A stretch of 39,863 bases of DNA from a gamma proteobacterium endosymbiont of Lamellibrachia anaximandri (GCA_016756835.1 JAESPE010000026.1:1-39863); one strand, 5' to 3'; counted from the first letter of the stretch, positions 19,958 through 27,487 are shown. The notes: a model not told the origin generated them from the letters alone. Made by a program: numbers and translations.

Positions 19958-21471
19958 GCATGCGACTATTTCAACCCCACTCTGAACTGACTTCCCTGAG
20001 CAAGGAGCAGCAGCGACAGGTTGATCAAGCGGGCAGTATTGACCTTGGACGGCGCTCAGGTGTCATAGCGTTAGCCTATCCAATACTTCTCGGCATTTTT
20101 GTACTGGGCAACCGTGAACTGTACGCCAAAATGGATCTGTTAAGCTTGGTGATTTTCAGCCTGCTTCTGGTCAGTTTGGTCAGGTTTATCTATGGTCGCC
20201 GGCTCGCTCAGGCCACTGATAAAAGTATCGATGGGCTAAGGCTTCGATACATTTTCTGGACCCTGGGGACGACTCTGCTGATAGGTATGATGCTCTGCAT
20301 AATTGTGATCGTTACCGAACTCTCGCTGGAAGGTATGACTGCGATTGTGATTGGTTTGGGAATATGCGCCGGTGCCCTGGCTACGATGAATCTCTATCAA
20401 CTGCCATGGGCTTTTTTTCTCTTGCTGTTTTGGTCTCCAACCGTGCTGGCCTGCATATATATAGGTATGCAGGGAAACAATACTGTGCTCCTGTTCGGCG
20501 CCCTCATCGCTGTCTATGCTCTATTCATTTACCTATTGGGCAATCGGCTGGCAAAAGAGTATTGGCGCAGTCAGTGCATGGTGGTCGAACTTGAACATAA
20601 AACCGGACAACTGGTCACAGCCAATGAGCATCTGACTTCTGCACAACAGGAGTTGATGGCGCACCAGAATAATCTGCAAGACCTTATAGATGAACAGACA
20701 AAAGATTTGGTATTGGCCAAGGAGCAGGCCGAAGAGGCCAACCAGGCAAAATCCCGGTTCCTTGCCAACATGTCTCACGAACTCCGTACTCCAATGCACG
20801 CTATTTTGAGTTTTTCATCCTTTGGCCTGAAAAAAGGAGAAACTGCAGAACGAAAAAAACTAATCGACTACTTCTCTCATGTTCATGCAAGTGGTGAGCG
20901 CCTGTTGATACTGCTCAATGGTATTCTCGACTTGGCGAAACTTGAATCGGGCCGTATGGAGATGGCGTTTAAGCACAACGATCTCATGGAGGCCGCCGAG
21001 GAGGCGGTTACTGAACTGGGGCGTTACATTCAGGATCAAGGACTGCACTGTGAACTTACATCCCAGGAAAAATGCGCATATGGCGATTTCGACGCACTGC
21101 GGATAGGCCAGGTCATTCGTAATTTACTCTCCAATGCCGTCAAGTTCACTCCGTCCGGGGGCCATATTCACCTGACTGTCCAGACAGGCAATATGACCCA
21201 TGACAGGCAGACAATCCCTGCTCTACATTTCAAGATTCAGGATCAGGGTATAGGTATTCCAAAGGTCGAACAGAAGAAGGTCTTTAAGAAATTTATTCAG
21301 AGCAGCAAGATTGAGGCAGGAACCGTAGGTACAGGTCTGGGGCTTGCCATTTGTAAAGAGATTATAGATGCCCACAGAGGCCATATATGGGTAGAGCAGG
21401 CTCCAGGGAAAGGGGCCATTTTCCAGTTTCTGATACCCGTGTCCGACACTCGGGAAAAATCGGGGAACTGA
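19954..21471 (+). CDS. Multi-TM sensor histidine kinase
   Basis: A 505-residue integral membrane kinase. The N-terminal 200 residues contain about six transmembrane helices (roughly 37-55, 62-80, 105-125, 128-148, 152-172, 176-197) that do not match a sensor family I can name. A coiled coil (about 205-265) leads to HisKA (MSHELRTPMHAILSFSS, His near 271) and the HATPase (NLLSNAVKFTP, DQGIGIP, GTGLGLAICKE). It lacks a receiver domain. It starts with GTG at 19954, overlapping the previous stop, or ATG at 19960. Its core is very close to the preceding interrupted kinase in protein sequence, but codons differ at many third positions, so the duplication is old. It is intact and could now carry the operon's kinase role alone. 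Confidence 0.93.
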   Translation: MSMRLFQPHSELTSLSKEQQRQVDQAGSIDLGRRSGVIALAYPILLGIFVLGNRELYAKMDLLSLVIFSLLLVSLVRFIYGRRLAQATDKSIDGLRLRYIFWTLGTTLLIGMMLCIIVIVTELSLEGMTAIVIGLGICAGALATMNLYQLPWAFFLLLFWSPTVLACIYIGMQGNNTVLLFGALIAVYALFIYLLGNRLAKEYWRSQCMVVELEHKTGQLVTANEHLTSAQQELMAHQNNLQDLIDEQTKDLVLAKEQAEEANQAKSRFLANMSHELRTPMHAILSFSSFGLKKGETAERKKLIDYFSHVHASGERLLILLNGILDLAKLESGRMEMAFKHNDLMEAAEEAVTELGRYIQDQGLHCELTSQEKCAYGDFDALRIGQVIRNLLSNAVKFTPSGGHIHLTVQTGNMTHDRQTIPALHFKIQDQGIGIPKVEQKKVFKKFIQSSKIEAGTVGTGLGLAICKEIIDAHRGHIWVEQAPGKGAIFQFLIPVSDTREKSGN

Positions 21472-21525
21472 TTAAAGAAAAACCGTGAGATGCCGATAAT
21501 CCTTGCATTCAGAAATTACAACGAA

Positions 21526-21669
21526 GGAACCCCTGATTAGTTGAATCACTGTCATCTCGACCCTGGGAATAGGTATAAAAAACATTGCTATCAATAGGTT
21601 ACGTTGGTAAGTAAACGGATTTAGCGTTTACGAACCTATGGATGGAGATGACAATTAATCAGAGGCTCC
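21526..21669. mobile_element. MITE-like element with imperfect terminal inverted repeats
   Basis: The left end reads GGAACCCCTGATTAG, then 10 extra bases, then TGTCATCTC. The right end, read inward on the other strand, is GGAGCCTCTGATTAATTG then TCATCTCC. The ends therefore match as inverted repeats apart from an 8-10-base insertion and two substitutions. The 144-bp element has no ORF but carries an internal palindrome (GTAAAC/GTTTAC near 21611-21631). It separates the kinase operon from the receiver gene starting at 21691. A clear target-site duplication was not seen. Confidence 0.65.
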
Positions 21670-21690
21670 AAAAATTATGGGAATATAAGA

Positions 21691-22848
21691 ATGGAAGAGC
21701 AGATAAAGACTCAACCCCTGATTCTTGGTGTTGACGATGAACCGCTTAACCAGATCATCCTCGAAGAACTTCTGTCCACTGAATTTGAACTGATTTCTGC
21801 TGAAAATGGACAGGCTTGCATCGAAACCGTCGCGACCCGCAGGCCCGACCTGATCATCATGGATGTCAATATGCCGGTACTGAACGGATTGGAAACCTGC
21901 CGCCGGCTCCGTCAAGATCCTGACTATGGTGAACTCCCGATCATTTTTGTATCGGCTCTGGCATCATCCGAAGAGCGCCTGGCAGGGTATGAAGCAGGTG
22001 CTGATGACTACATCACAAAGCCATTTGATGAAAGTGAGCTTAAAGCCAAAATCTGCATCGCACTAAAAAACTACGAACAGAAGAATAAGCTGCGCAACTC
22101 ATCTCAGGATGCGATGCAGATGGCGATGGCCGCCATGACCAGTGCCGCAGAATTTGGGGTGATTTTAAGGTTTTTTCAGAGCAGTTTTTCCAGTAAGAAT
22201 TTCACCGAACTTGGGCAGCAAGTCTTTTCTGTTCTGGATGAATATGGGTTATCAGGAAGTTTGATAATGAAACAGCAGCAGGGGACCCTGTTCATCACGA
22301 AAGACGGGCTTGATCGCCCTTTGGAGCAATCAGTGCTGGAAGGCCTGATCGGCGGGCAGCGCATCTTCGAATTTGGCAGCCGAGCCGTCTTTAATGGTGA
22401 GAGGGCATCACTGCTGATTCGCAGCATGCCTCATGATGATGGAGAAAAGGTGGGGCGTCTGAAGGACACTCTGGCGGTATTGATTGAGGGTGTGGATGCA
22501 AGAATCAAGGGCATAGAGACCGAGCAGAAACTCTACAGACGCCAACAGGATCTTTCCGGGGTCATTGAAATGGCCAGGCAGAGCCTTGCCGGAATCGACA
22601 GTCAACATAAGCAGCAACGCATCGAGAATGCCCAGATACTTTCCGACATGGGAACTGGTATCGAGAAATCGTTCATGCATCTGGGTCTCTCCGGAGAGCA
22701 GGAGGATGCTCTTATGGAGATGATCACTGAAACAGAGGCAAAGACCGATGCTCTCTACGAAGCCGGACAGGCGCTGGATGAACAGTTCGGAAATATCATG
22801 CTCCGCCTCAAATCCTCCCTGAAGGAAAATAGTGAAACTGATAGATAA
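21691..22848 (+). CDS. Response regulator with uncharacterised C-terminal region
   Basis: A 385-residue cytoplasmic protein. Residues 8-128 form a receiver domain with DD at 15-16, the phospho-acceptor Asp58 (IIMDVNMPVLNG), Ser93 in VSALAS and the conserved Lys in YITKPF. The remaining 250 residues match no output domain that I recognise. About 150-270 look like a globular alpha/beta region (EYGLSGSLIMKQQQGTLFIT) and about 285-385 are helical and coiled-coil-like, rich in Gln/Glu. It has no DNA-binding, GGDEF, EAL or HD motif. It probably receives phosphate from the kinases upstream, from which it is separated by the MITE-like element. Confidence 0.9.
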   Translation: MEEQIKTQPLILGVDDEPLNQIILEELLSTEFELISAENGQACIETVATRRPDLIIMDVNMPVLNGLETCRRLRQDPDYGELPIIFVSALASSEERLAGYEAGADDYITKPFDESELKAKICIALKNYEQKNKLRNSSQDAMQMAMAAMTSAAEFGVILRFFQSSFSSKNFTELGQQVFSVLDEYGLSGSLIMKQQQGTLFITKDGLDRPLEQSVLEGLIGGQRIFEFGSRAVFNGERASLLIRSMPHDDGEKVGRLKDTLAVLIEGVDARIKGIETEQKLYRRQQDLSGVIEMARQSLAGIDSQHKQQRIENAQILSDMGTGIEKSFMHLGLSGEQEDALMEMITETEAKTDALYEAGQALDEQFGNIMLRLKSSLKENSETDR

Positions 22849-22861
22849 CTCAAGCAATCAT

Positions 22862-22976
22862 GGTGCGCACGGCGCACCCTACCAGATGGATTGAACGCCA
22901 AAACTTGAGTAGATAAAACGTCGCACAACAGGAGAGCTTAGCCTAAATGTGACGAACGTAGGGTGTGCTGTGCGCA
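22862..22976. repeat. Inverted palindromic repeat pair between convergent genes
   Basis: The left unit (22862-22882) reads GGTGCGCACGGCGCACCC then TAC; the right unit (22958-22976) reads GTAGGGTGTGCTGTGCGCA. The units are near-inverted copies 75 bases apart, each internally self-complementary. They lie between the convergent receiver and HD-GYP genes and could act as a transcription barrier. The sequence type resembles common dispersed repeats of Gammaproteobacteria. Confidence 0.7.
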
Positions 22977-22997
22977 TCTGAATACTACCGCCTGCTT

Positions 22998-24059
22998 TTA
23001 AGGATCGGCATGCTGCTCACGGATCTCTATCAGCTGATCCAGAATAGTGTTGAATGCGGTGACCAGGGCCGGATCAAAGTGGATGCCGGACTGCTCATTG
23101 ATCAGTTTCATTGCGTCCTCAATCGGCCAGGCGGACTTGTAGGGACGAGACATGGTCAGAGCATCGAATACGTCGGCAATAGCAACAATACGGCCTTTGA
23201 TCGAAATCTGATGACCTTTCAGTCCTTTTGGATACCCGCTGCCGTCCCATTTTTCATGGTGTGTCAGCGCGATAGTGCGGGCACATTCGATGAGCAGATT
23301 GGAACCACCCCGGAGAATTTTGGCGCCGATGGTGGTGTGTTTCTTCATTATCTCCCACTCATCAGCATCCAGCTTTCCGGGCTTCAGCAGGATCTTGTCT
23401 GGAATACCAATCTTGCCGATGTCATGCATTGGCGCTGCATAGAGTATCCGTTCAGCCTCATCCGCACTTATCCCAATCTGTAGGGCAAGAAGCCTGGAGT
23501 AGTGTCCAACACGAACAGTGTGTTCCCCTGTCTCGGTATCGCGGAACTCAGCGGCATATCCCAGGCGTTTGACGATCTCCGCCTGGGTTTCCAATAGCTC
23601 TCTGGTTTTTGCTCTGACCGCACGCTCCAGGGTCGAACTGTAGTGAGTGATCAGTTTGTGGGCGAGAGAGACTTCAAGCAGATTGTAGGCGCGGCTCAAT
23701 ACCTCTTCGCTGTCGAAAGGTTTGACCAGGAAATCCTTGGCGCCTCCCCGTAGAGCCCGCAAGCGAGTCTCCCGATCACCTATCGCAGTGAGTACCAGCA
23801 CCGGCGGTGGGGGTTCGTGGTTCTGCTCGCTGAAATGCGACATTACCTCGAATCCGTCCATACCCGGCATGTTGAGATCCAACAGTACCAGATCGAAGCA
23901 TTGTTGCTTGAAAAGCGTTACGGCCTCTTTTGGGTCTGTAGTGGATTGGACGTTTGGGTAGCCGGCGTTCTCAAATATCTCCTCCACCACGAGAAGATTC
24001 AACGGTTCGTCATCAACTACCAGAATCTGTCCGGCTTTGATTTCCGACTCGGTGATCAT
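22998..24059 (-). CDS. HD-GYP response regulator, c-di-GMP phosphodiesterase
   Basis: A 353-residue RpfG-like protein that should hydrolyse the second messenger c-di-GMP under control of a receiver. The receiver (about 10-125) has DD at 16-17, Asp61 (LLDLNMPGMDG), a Thr in LTAIGD and Lys in LVKPFD. A short coiled coil leads to the HD-GYP domain (about 165-345), with the metal-binding HD pair in MHDIGKIGIPD, the KKHTTIGA helix, and the HHEKWDGSGYPKGLKG loop containing the GYP triad. Catalytic residues look complete. It is convergent with the receiver gene at 21691 and is transcribed from the 24.06-24.18 kb gap. Its start (VVDDEPLNL) resembles those of the two other receivers nearby. Confidence 0.96.
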   Translation of the reverse strand: MITESEIKAGQILVVDDEPLNLLVVEEIFENAGYPNVQSTTDPKEAVTLFKQQCFDLVLLDLNMPGMDGFEVMSHFSEQNHEPPPPVLVLTAIGDRETRLRALRGGAKDFLVKPFDSEEVLSRAYNLLEVSLAHKLITHYSSTLERAVRAKTRELLETQAEIVKRLGYAAEFRDTETGEHTVRVGHYSRLLALQIGISADEAERILYAAPMHDIGKIGIPDKILLKPGKLDADEWEIMKKHTTIGAKILRGGSNLLIECARTIALTHHEKWDGSGYPKGLKGHQISIKGRIVAIADVFDALTMSRPYKSAWPIEDAMKLINEQSGIHFDPALVTAFNTILDQLIEIREQHADP

Positions 24060-24177
24060 GCGGAATCCACCCTATTTGGTACGGAAATCAAATACTACTC
24101 GCTCTGCAGGTGGTGTTTGAGTAAATTTTCGAAAATAGTGATTAGTTAATGATAACTGGCAAAGTTGACATAGCTTG

Positions 24178-24429
24178 ATGATCATAGCAAATATTCTGGT
24201 TGGGTTTGTCGCCTTTCTTCATGTTTGTTTCCTTGTTCTTGAGATGTTCCTTTGGGATAAACCATTTGGTCTGCGGACATTTGGTCATACGAAGGAATTT
24301 GCCGGAGTATCAAAGACCCTGGCAATGAACCAGGGACTGTATAACGGGTTCCTGGCAGCTGGACTTGTGTGGGGTCTTTACCTGGGTTCGGCAGGGAATT
24401 CAATCATGTTCTTCGTGCGCTTCGTGTAA
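24178..24429 (+). CDS. DUF1304 membrane protein, C-terminally truncated
   Basis: An 83-residue protein with the DUF1304 signature: N-terminal helix (ANILVGFVAFLHVCFLVLEM), FLWDKPFG, the central TFGHTKEFAGVSKTLAMNQG and YNGFLAAGLVWGLYL helix. Family members usually have about 115-120 residues with two further helices. Here the ORF ends soon after AGNSIMFFVRFV at a TAA, only three bases before the convergent end of lpxC. The last two helices are missing, so it is probably a 3'-truncated gene. The ATG at 24178 is used rather than the TTG at 24175; no strong ribosome site is seen. The function of the family is unknown. Confidence 0.75.
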   Translation: MIIANILVGFVAFLHVCFLVLEMFLWDKPFGLRTFGHTKEFAGVSKTLAMNQGLYNGFLAAGLVWGLYLGSAGNSIMFFVRFV

Positions 24430-24432
24430 AAA

Positions 24433-25398
24433 CTATAGGACCTGTCGAATATCCGCCTGTTTTAAAAACACCTCCTCACTTTCCTGTTCTGCTTGAATCG
24501 GCTCTCCAAAAAGCTGTTGAAATTCATCAACTGCAATATAAGACCAGGCTGAGCGGTCACTGAATAACTGCTTCATCAAGGTACGATTGAGCGAATGACC
24601 AGGTTTGTAGGCGTAGTAGTGGCCAAATATCGGTACGCCCGCAAGCGCAAGATCACCAAAAGCGTCGAGCACCTTGTGGCGTACAAACTCATTGTCATAG
24701 CGCAGCCCACCTTCATTGACGATGCGTTCCCCATCCACAAGCACTGCATTGTTCAACGATCCTCCAAGGGCAAGTCCACGACTCCGCAGCTCATTCAATT
24801 GTTGGGCGAAGCCAAAAGTCCTTGCTCTTGCGATATCGTTTCGGAATGCCTCATTCACCAACTCCACGGAGAATGTTTGGGCGCCGACTGCGGTGCCTGG
24901 GAAATCGATGGCAATCGTAATCCTGGGTGTGGGATGTGGCATCAGGATGGCGAACTTGTCATCCTCGCGCACCTCAATCGGCCGCTGTACCCATATTGCA
25001 TGTCGGGGCGCACTCTGTTTCCGGGTACCAATGTGCTCGATGGTGGTGGCAAAGGGTGCCGCACTGCCGTCCATGATTGGGACTTCCGGACCATCCACTT
25101 CAACCAAAGCGTTATCCACGCCGCAGCCGAAGAGGGCGGCCATCAGATGTTCTACCGTATCGACGGTTGTTCCCTGTTTATTTATCAGCGTCGTTGACAT
25201 GGCTGTGGCATGCACGTTGTACCAGCGCGCAGGGATCAATCCTGTGCCTGGCTCAACATCTTTGCGCAAAAAGTAGATCCCACTGCTCTCCATGCTTGGT
25301 TTAAGTGTGATCTTGGCTCTTTTTCCGCTATGCAAGCCGATACCCACGAAACTGATGGGTTCCCGAAGGGTTTTCTGATATTGGATATGATTGTTCAT
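24433..25398 (-). CDS. lpxC: UDP-3-O-acyl-GlcNAc deacetylase LpxC
   Basis: LpxC is the zinc enzyme that catalyses the committed deacetylation step of lipid A synthesis in the cytoplasm. At 321 residues it keeps every key residue: Glu83-His84 (VEHLMAAL), the zinc ligands His241 and Asp245 (RHKVLDAFGD), and the catalytic His268 (PGHSLN). The sequence style (GCGVDNALVEVDGPEVPIMDGS, the ARARTFGF segment, the SDRSAW tail) reads like alphaproteobacterial LpxC rather than the E. coli type. It is not in the usual gammaproteobacterial ftsZ-lpxC setting but follows an AraC-type regulator by 94 bases. The AGGAG site lies inside a hairpin, so translation may be regulated. It could be a second, acquired copy. 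Confidence 0.95.
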   Translation of the reverse strand: MNNHIQYQKTLREPISFVGIGLHSGKRAKITLKPSMESSGIYFLRKDVEPGTGLIPARWYNVHATAMSTTLINKQGTTVDTVEHLMAALFGCGVDNALVEVDGPEVPIMDGSAAPFATTIEHIGTRKQSAPRHAIWVQRPIEVREDDKFAILMPHPTPRITIAIDFPGTAVGAQTFSVELVNEAFRNDIARARTFGFAQQLNELRSRGLALGGSLNNAVLVDGERIVNEGGLRYDNEFVRHKVLDAFGDLALAGVPIFGHYYAYKPGHSLNRTLMKQLFSDRSAWSYIAVDEFQQLFGEPIQAEQESEEVFLKQADIRQVL

Positions 25399-25403
25399 GG
25401 CAC

Positions 25404-25437
25404 ATCTCCTAGTGTCATGCTCAACACTAAAGGAGAT
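25404..25437 (-). promoter_or_regulatory. Hairpin enclosing the lpxC Shine-Dalgarno site
   Basis: In the lpxC mRNA, AUCUCCU-UU-AGUGU pairs with ACACU-AGGAGAU across an 8-base loop (UGAGCAUG), giving 12 base pairs with only a 2-base bulge. The 3' arm contains the AGGAG ribosome site, 7 bases before the AUG at 25398. When folded, the site is buried. This is the layout of a translational switch such as an RNA thermometer, or of a protein-binding or antisense-controlled site. The trigger is unknown. Confidence 0.75.
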
Positions 25438-25492
25438 GGTTTAACTGAGCTGGTCCCTTACCGCCAATCAGGTGTCTGAAGGCGCCACTCGA

Positions 25493-26587
25493 TCACATTT
25501 GTGGGGGATGGGTTTGGGTCCTTTCTCTGGACGCTTCCCTGAATTGCAGCGGACTCTGGCCGGTCCAGCGTTTGAAGGCGCGGGAGAAATTACTCGGTTC
25601 GCTGAAACCGAGCATATAACCGATCTCGATGATCTGGCGCTCGCTGTTTGACAGGTACTCCTGTGCCAGTTGCCGACGTGTCCCTGCCAGTATCTCTTTG
25701 TAACTTGTCCGTTCATTTTTCAGCTGCCGCTGGAGGCTCCGCAGACTCATATTGAGTCGCTGTACAATCGACTCTTCACTGATGGTCCCGCCGGGCAGGG
25801 CGTCGATGATCAGCGTCCTGAGCCGTGCGGAAAGCGTCTGTGGGTCAAAGCGTTCCAGGTATTCGATGACGACCTGATCGTTTATTCTTGCCAAATCAGG
25901 GTTGGCGGTGGGCAGTGGACGGTCGAATGTTTCCCGATCAAACAGGATCTGGTTGCTAACGCTGGAAAACGTGACGGGGCAGCCAAAGTAGTGCCGGTAG
26001 CGGGTGGCGCATGTGGCTGGGGATTTTCTTTGCAGATAGACGTGAATAGGACGCACTGTGGAACCGGCCGTGATGCGGGACATCGCCACAAACACAGCCA
26101 GAGTACCATCGATGGAAGCGGGATCCGGTGTGGCCCGGAAACGTTCTGTGGAGAAGTCGATTCTATAGTGATCACCCTCTGGATTCAGGCTGATCTTGAA
26201 TGCAGTGGAGAGGAAGCGCTGATAACAGACGACCCGTTCGATCGCTTCGCGCAGGCTGTTGCTCGAGATCATGGAGAGCCCAATCCCATGTAGTGCGGCA
26301 GGTTGCACCACATCTGCCAGTCCCAATCCGAAACACTCGTCCCCGGACCATTCCACCGCCAGCCGCCATGCACGCTGCATCAAGGGGACTGGGATTCGCC
26401 CATTCGGGTCGTTGTATTCATCGGGCCTGATACCCAGCTGTGCGAGAAATGCATCCAGGTCGAGACCCTTGGCAATGACGGCCTGGGCCAGCAGTGTGGC
26501 GGCACTGACCAGTGTCGTATTGGTGCTCTGTTCTTCGGATGCCTTCATGAGCGACTTGGATATTCCGGATATTATTTTGTTGTCCAT
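25493..26587 (-). CDS. AraC family regulator of the OruR/ArgR type
   Basis: A 364-residue transcription factor. Residues about 40-235 form the 'Arabinose_bd'-like N-terminal domain seen in OruR-type regulators (GRIPVPLMQRAWRLAVEW, AALHGIGLSMISSNSLREA). The C-terminal 100 residues are the two-helix-turn-helix AraC domain (SLRSLQRQLKNERTSYKEIL, IIEIGYMLGFSEPSNFSRAF, then KRWTGQSPLQFRE). Such regulators usually respond to small molecules. The ATG at 26587 is preferred over 26635, which overlaps the divergent gene's start region. lpxC follows on the same strand, so it may be in the same transcript or a regulatory target. The 18-base gap to the divergent RNase AM gene must hold both promoters or place them inside the coding ends. 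Confidence 0.92.
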   Translation of the reverse strand: MDNKIISGISKSLMKASEEQSTNTTLVSAATLLAQAVIAKGLDLDAFLAQLGIRPDEYNDPNGRIPVPLMQRAWRLAVEWSGDECFGLGLADVVQPAALHGIGLSMISSNSLREAIERVVCYQRFLSTAFKISLNPEGDHYRIDFSTERFRATPDPASIDGTLAVFVAMSRITAGSTVRPIHVYLQRKSPATCATRYRHYFGCPVTFSSVSNQILFDRETFDRPLPTANPDLARINDQVVIEYLERFDPQTLSARLRTLIIDALPGGTISEESIVQRLNMSLRSLQRQLKNERTSYKEILAGTRRQLAQEYLSNSERQIIEIGYMLGFSEPSNFSRAFKRWTGQSPLQFREASRERTQTHPPQM

Positions 26588-26605
26588 AGGGTACAATTCG
26601 CCCCC

Positions 26606-27475
26606 ATGTTTTGCGAATACGATCTTCACAACCATTCCACTGCCTCAGACGGTACTCTGGCGCCTGCCAGCCTGGTGCAAATGGCGGCAGATGCCGGTGT
26701 GCGCGTGTTGGCATTGACCGATCATGACAGCACTGAAGGTGTTCCCGAGGCGGTGGAGGCAGCTGCACGACTCGATATCCATCTGATTGCGGGGGCTGAA
26801 ATCTCCGTGACCTGGCAGCGGCAGACGATCCACATCGTGGCGCTGAATCTCGACATCGATTGCGGCGTGCTGCAAGAAGGTCTGAAAAGCTTACGCCAGC
26901 GGCGGGATCGACGTGCCGAGGAGATATCGCGGCGGCTGGAGAAGAGCGGAATTCCCGATGCACTCGAGGGGGCACGAAGTTTTTCCAACGGCAGACTGAT
27001 CAGCCGTACTCACTTTGCACGTTATCTGGCAAAGATTGGCGCAGCTTCCGACGAGCGGGCTGTTTTCAAACATTTTCTGGTCAATGGCAAGCCTGGGCAT
27101 GTTGCGGGCCAGTGGGCCTCCCTGGATGAGGCGGTTGGCTGGATCAGGGAGGCTGGTGGGCAGGCCGTAGTGGCGCATCCGGCTCGATACAGGATGACGC
27201 GCACCAAACTGCGGCGTCTGCTGGCGGATTTTGTCGAGGTTGGAGGCGTGGGTCTGGAGGTTGTCTCCGGCAGCCACAGCAAGGATGAGGCCTTTACCAT
27301 GGCCCGGCACGCTGAGGATTTTGGTCTGCTGGCATCTGCCGGTTCAGATTTCCACACACCGGAAAATCCCTGGATTGCGTTGGGACGTTTACCGCTGCTT
27401 CCTGACAGCTGTGCCCCTGTTTGGCAGGATTGGGGCCTCGCGATAGAGAGCCCAATTCAGGCAATGTCAGTTTGA
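26606..27475 (+). CDS. yciV: PHP-domain nuclease RNase AM (YciV)
   Basis: A 289-residue metal-dependent phosphoesterase of the PHP family. The E. coli homologue acts as a 5'-3' exonuclease on short RNAs and on 5'-processing intermediates. Metal-binding motifs are present in order: DLHNHSTASDG near the N-terminus, ALTDHDSTEG, GAEIS, VAHPARY and SAGSDFHTP. The ATG at 26606 matches the family start (MFCEYDLHNHS). No Shine-Dalgarno site precedes it, and a TACAAT hexamer ends only 9 bases before the ATG, so the message could be leaderless or nearly so. It is first in the 26.6-33.3 kb housekeeping run, 12 bases before yciO, an order shared with E. coli relatives. Confidence 0.94.
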   Translation: MFCEYDLHNHSTASDGTLAPASLVQMAADAGVRVLALTDHDSTEGVPEAVEAAARLDIHLIAGAEISVTWQRQTIHIVALNLDIDCGVLQEGLKSLRQRRDRRAEEISRRLEKSGIPDALEGARSFSNGRLISRTHFARYLAKIGAASDERAVFKHFLVNGKPGHVAGQWASLDEAVGWIREAGGQAVVAHPARYRMTRTKLRRLLADFVEVGGVGLEVVSGSHSKDEAFTMARHAEDFGLLASAGSDFHTPENPWIALGRLPLLPDSCAPVWQDWGLAIESPIQAMSV

Positions 27476-27487
27476 CGGACGAGAGAT

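Noticed and set aside
22965-23483. 172-aa + strand ORF
   Set aside because: It is the antisense of the HD-GYP gene and has no family features.
24595-25276. Long + strand ORFs opposite lpxC
   Set aside because: They are shadows of the lpxC coding strand; lpxC has all its catalytic residues.
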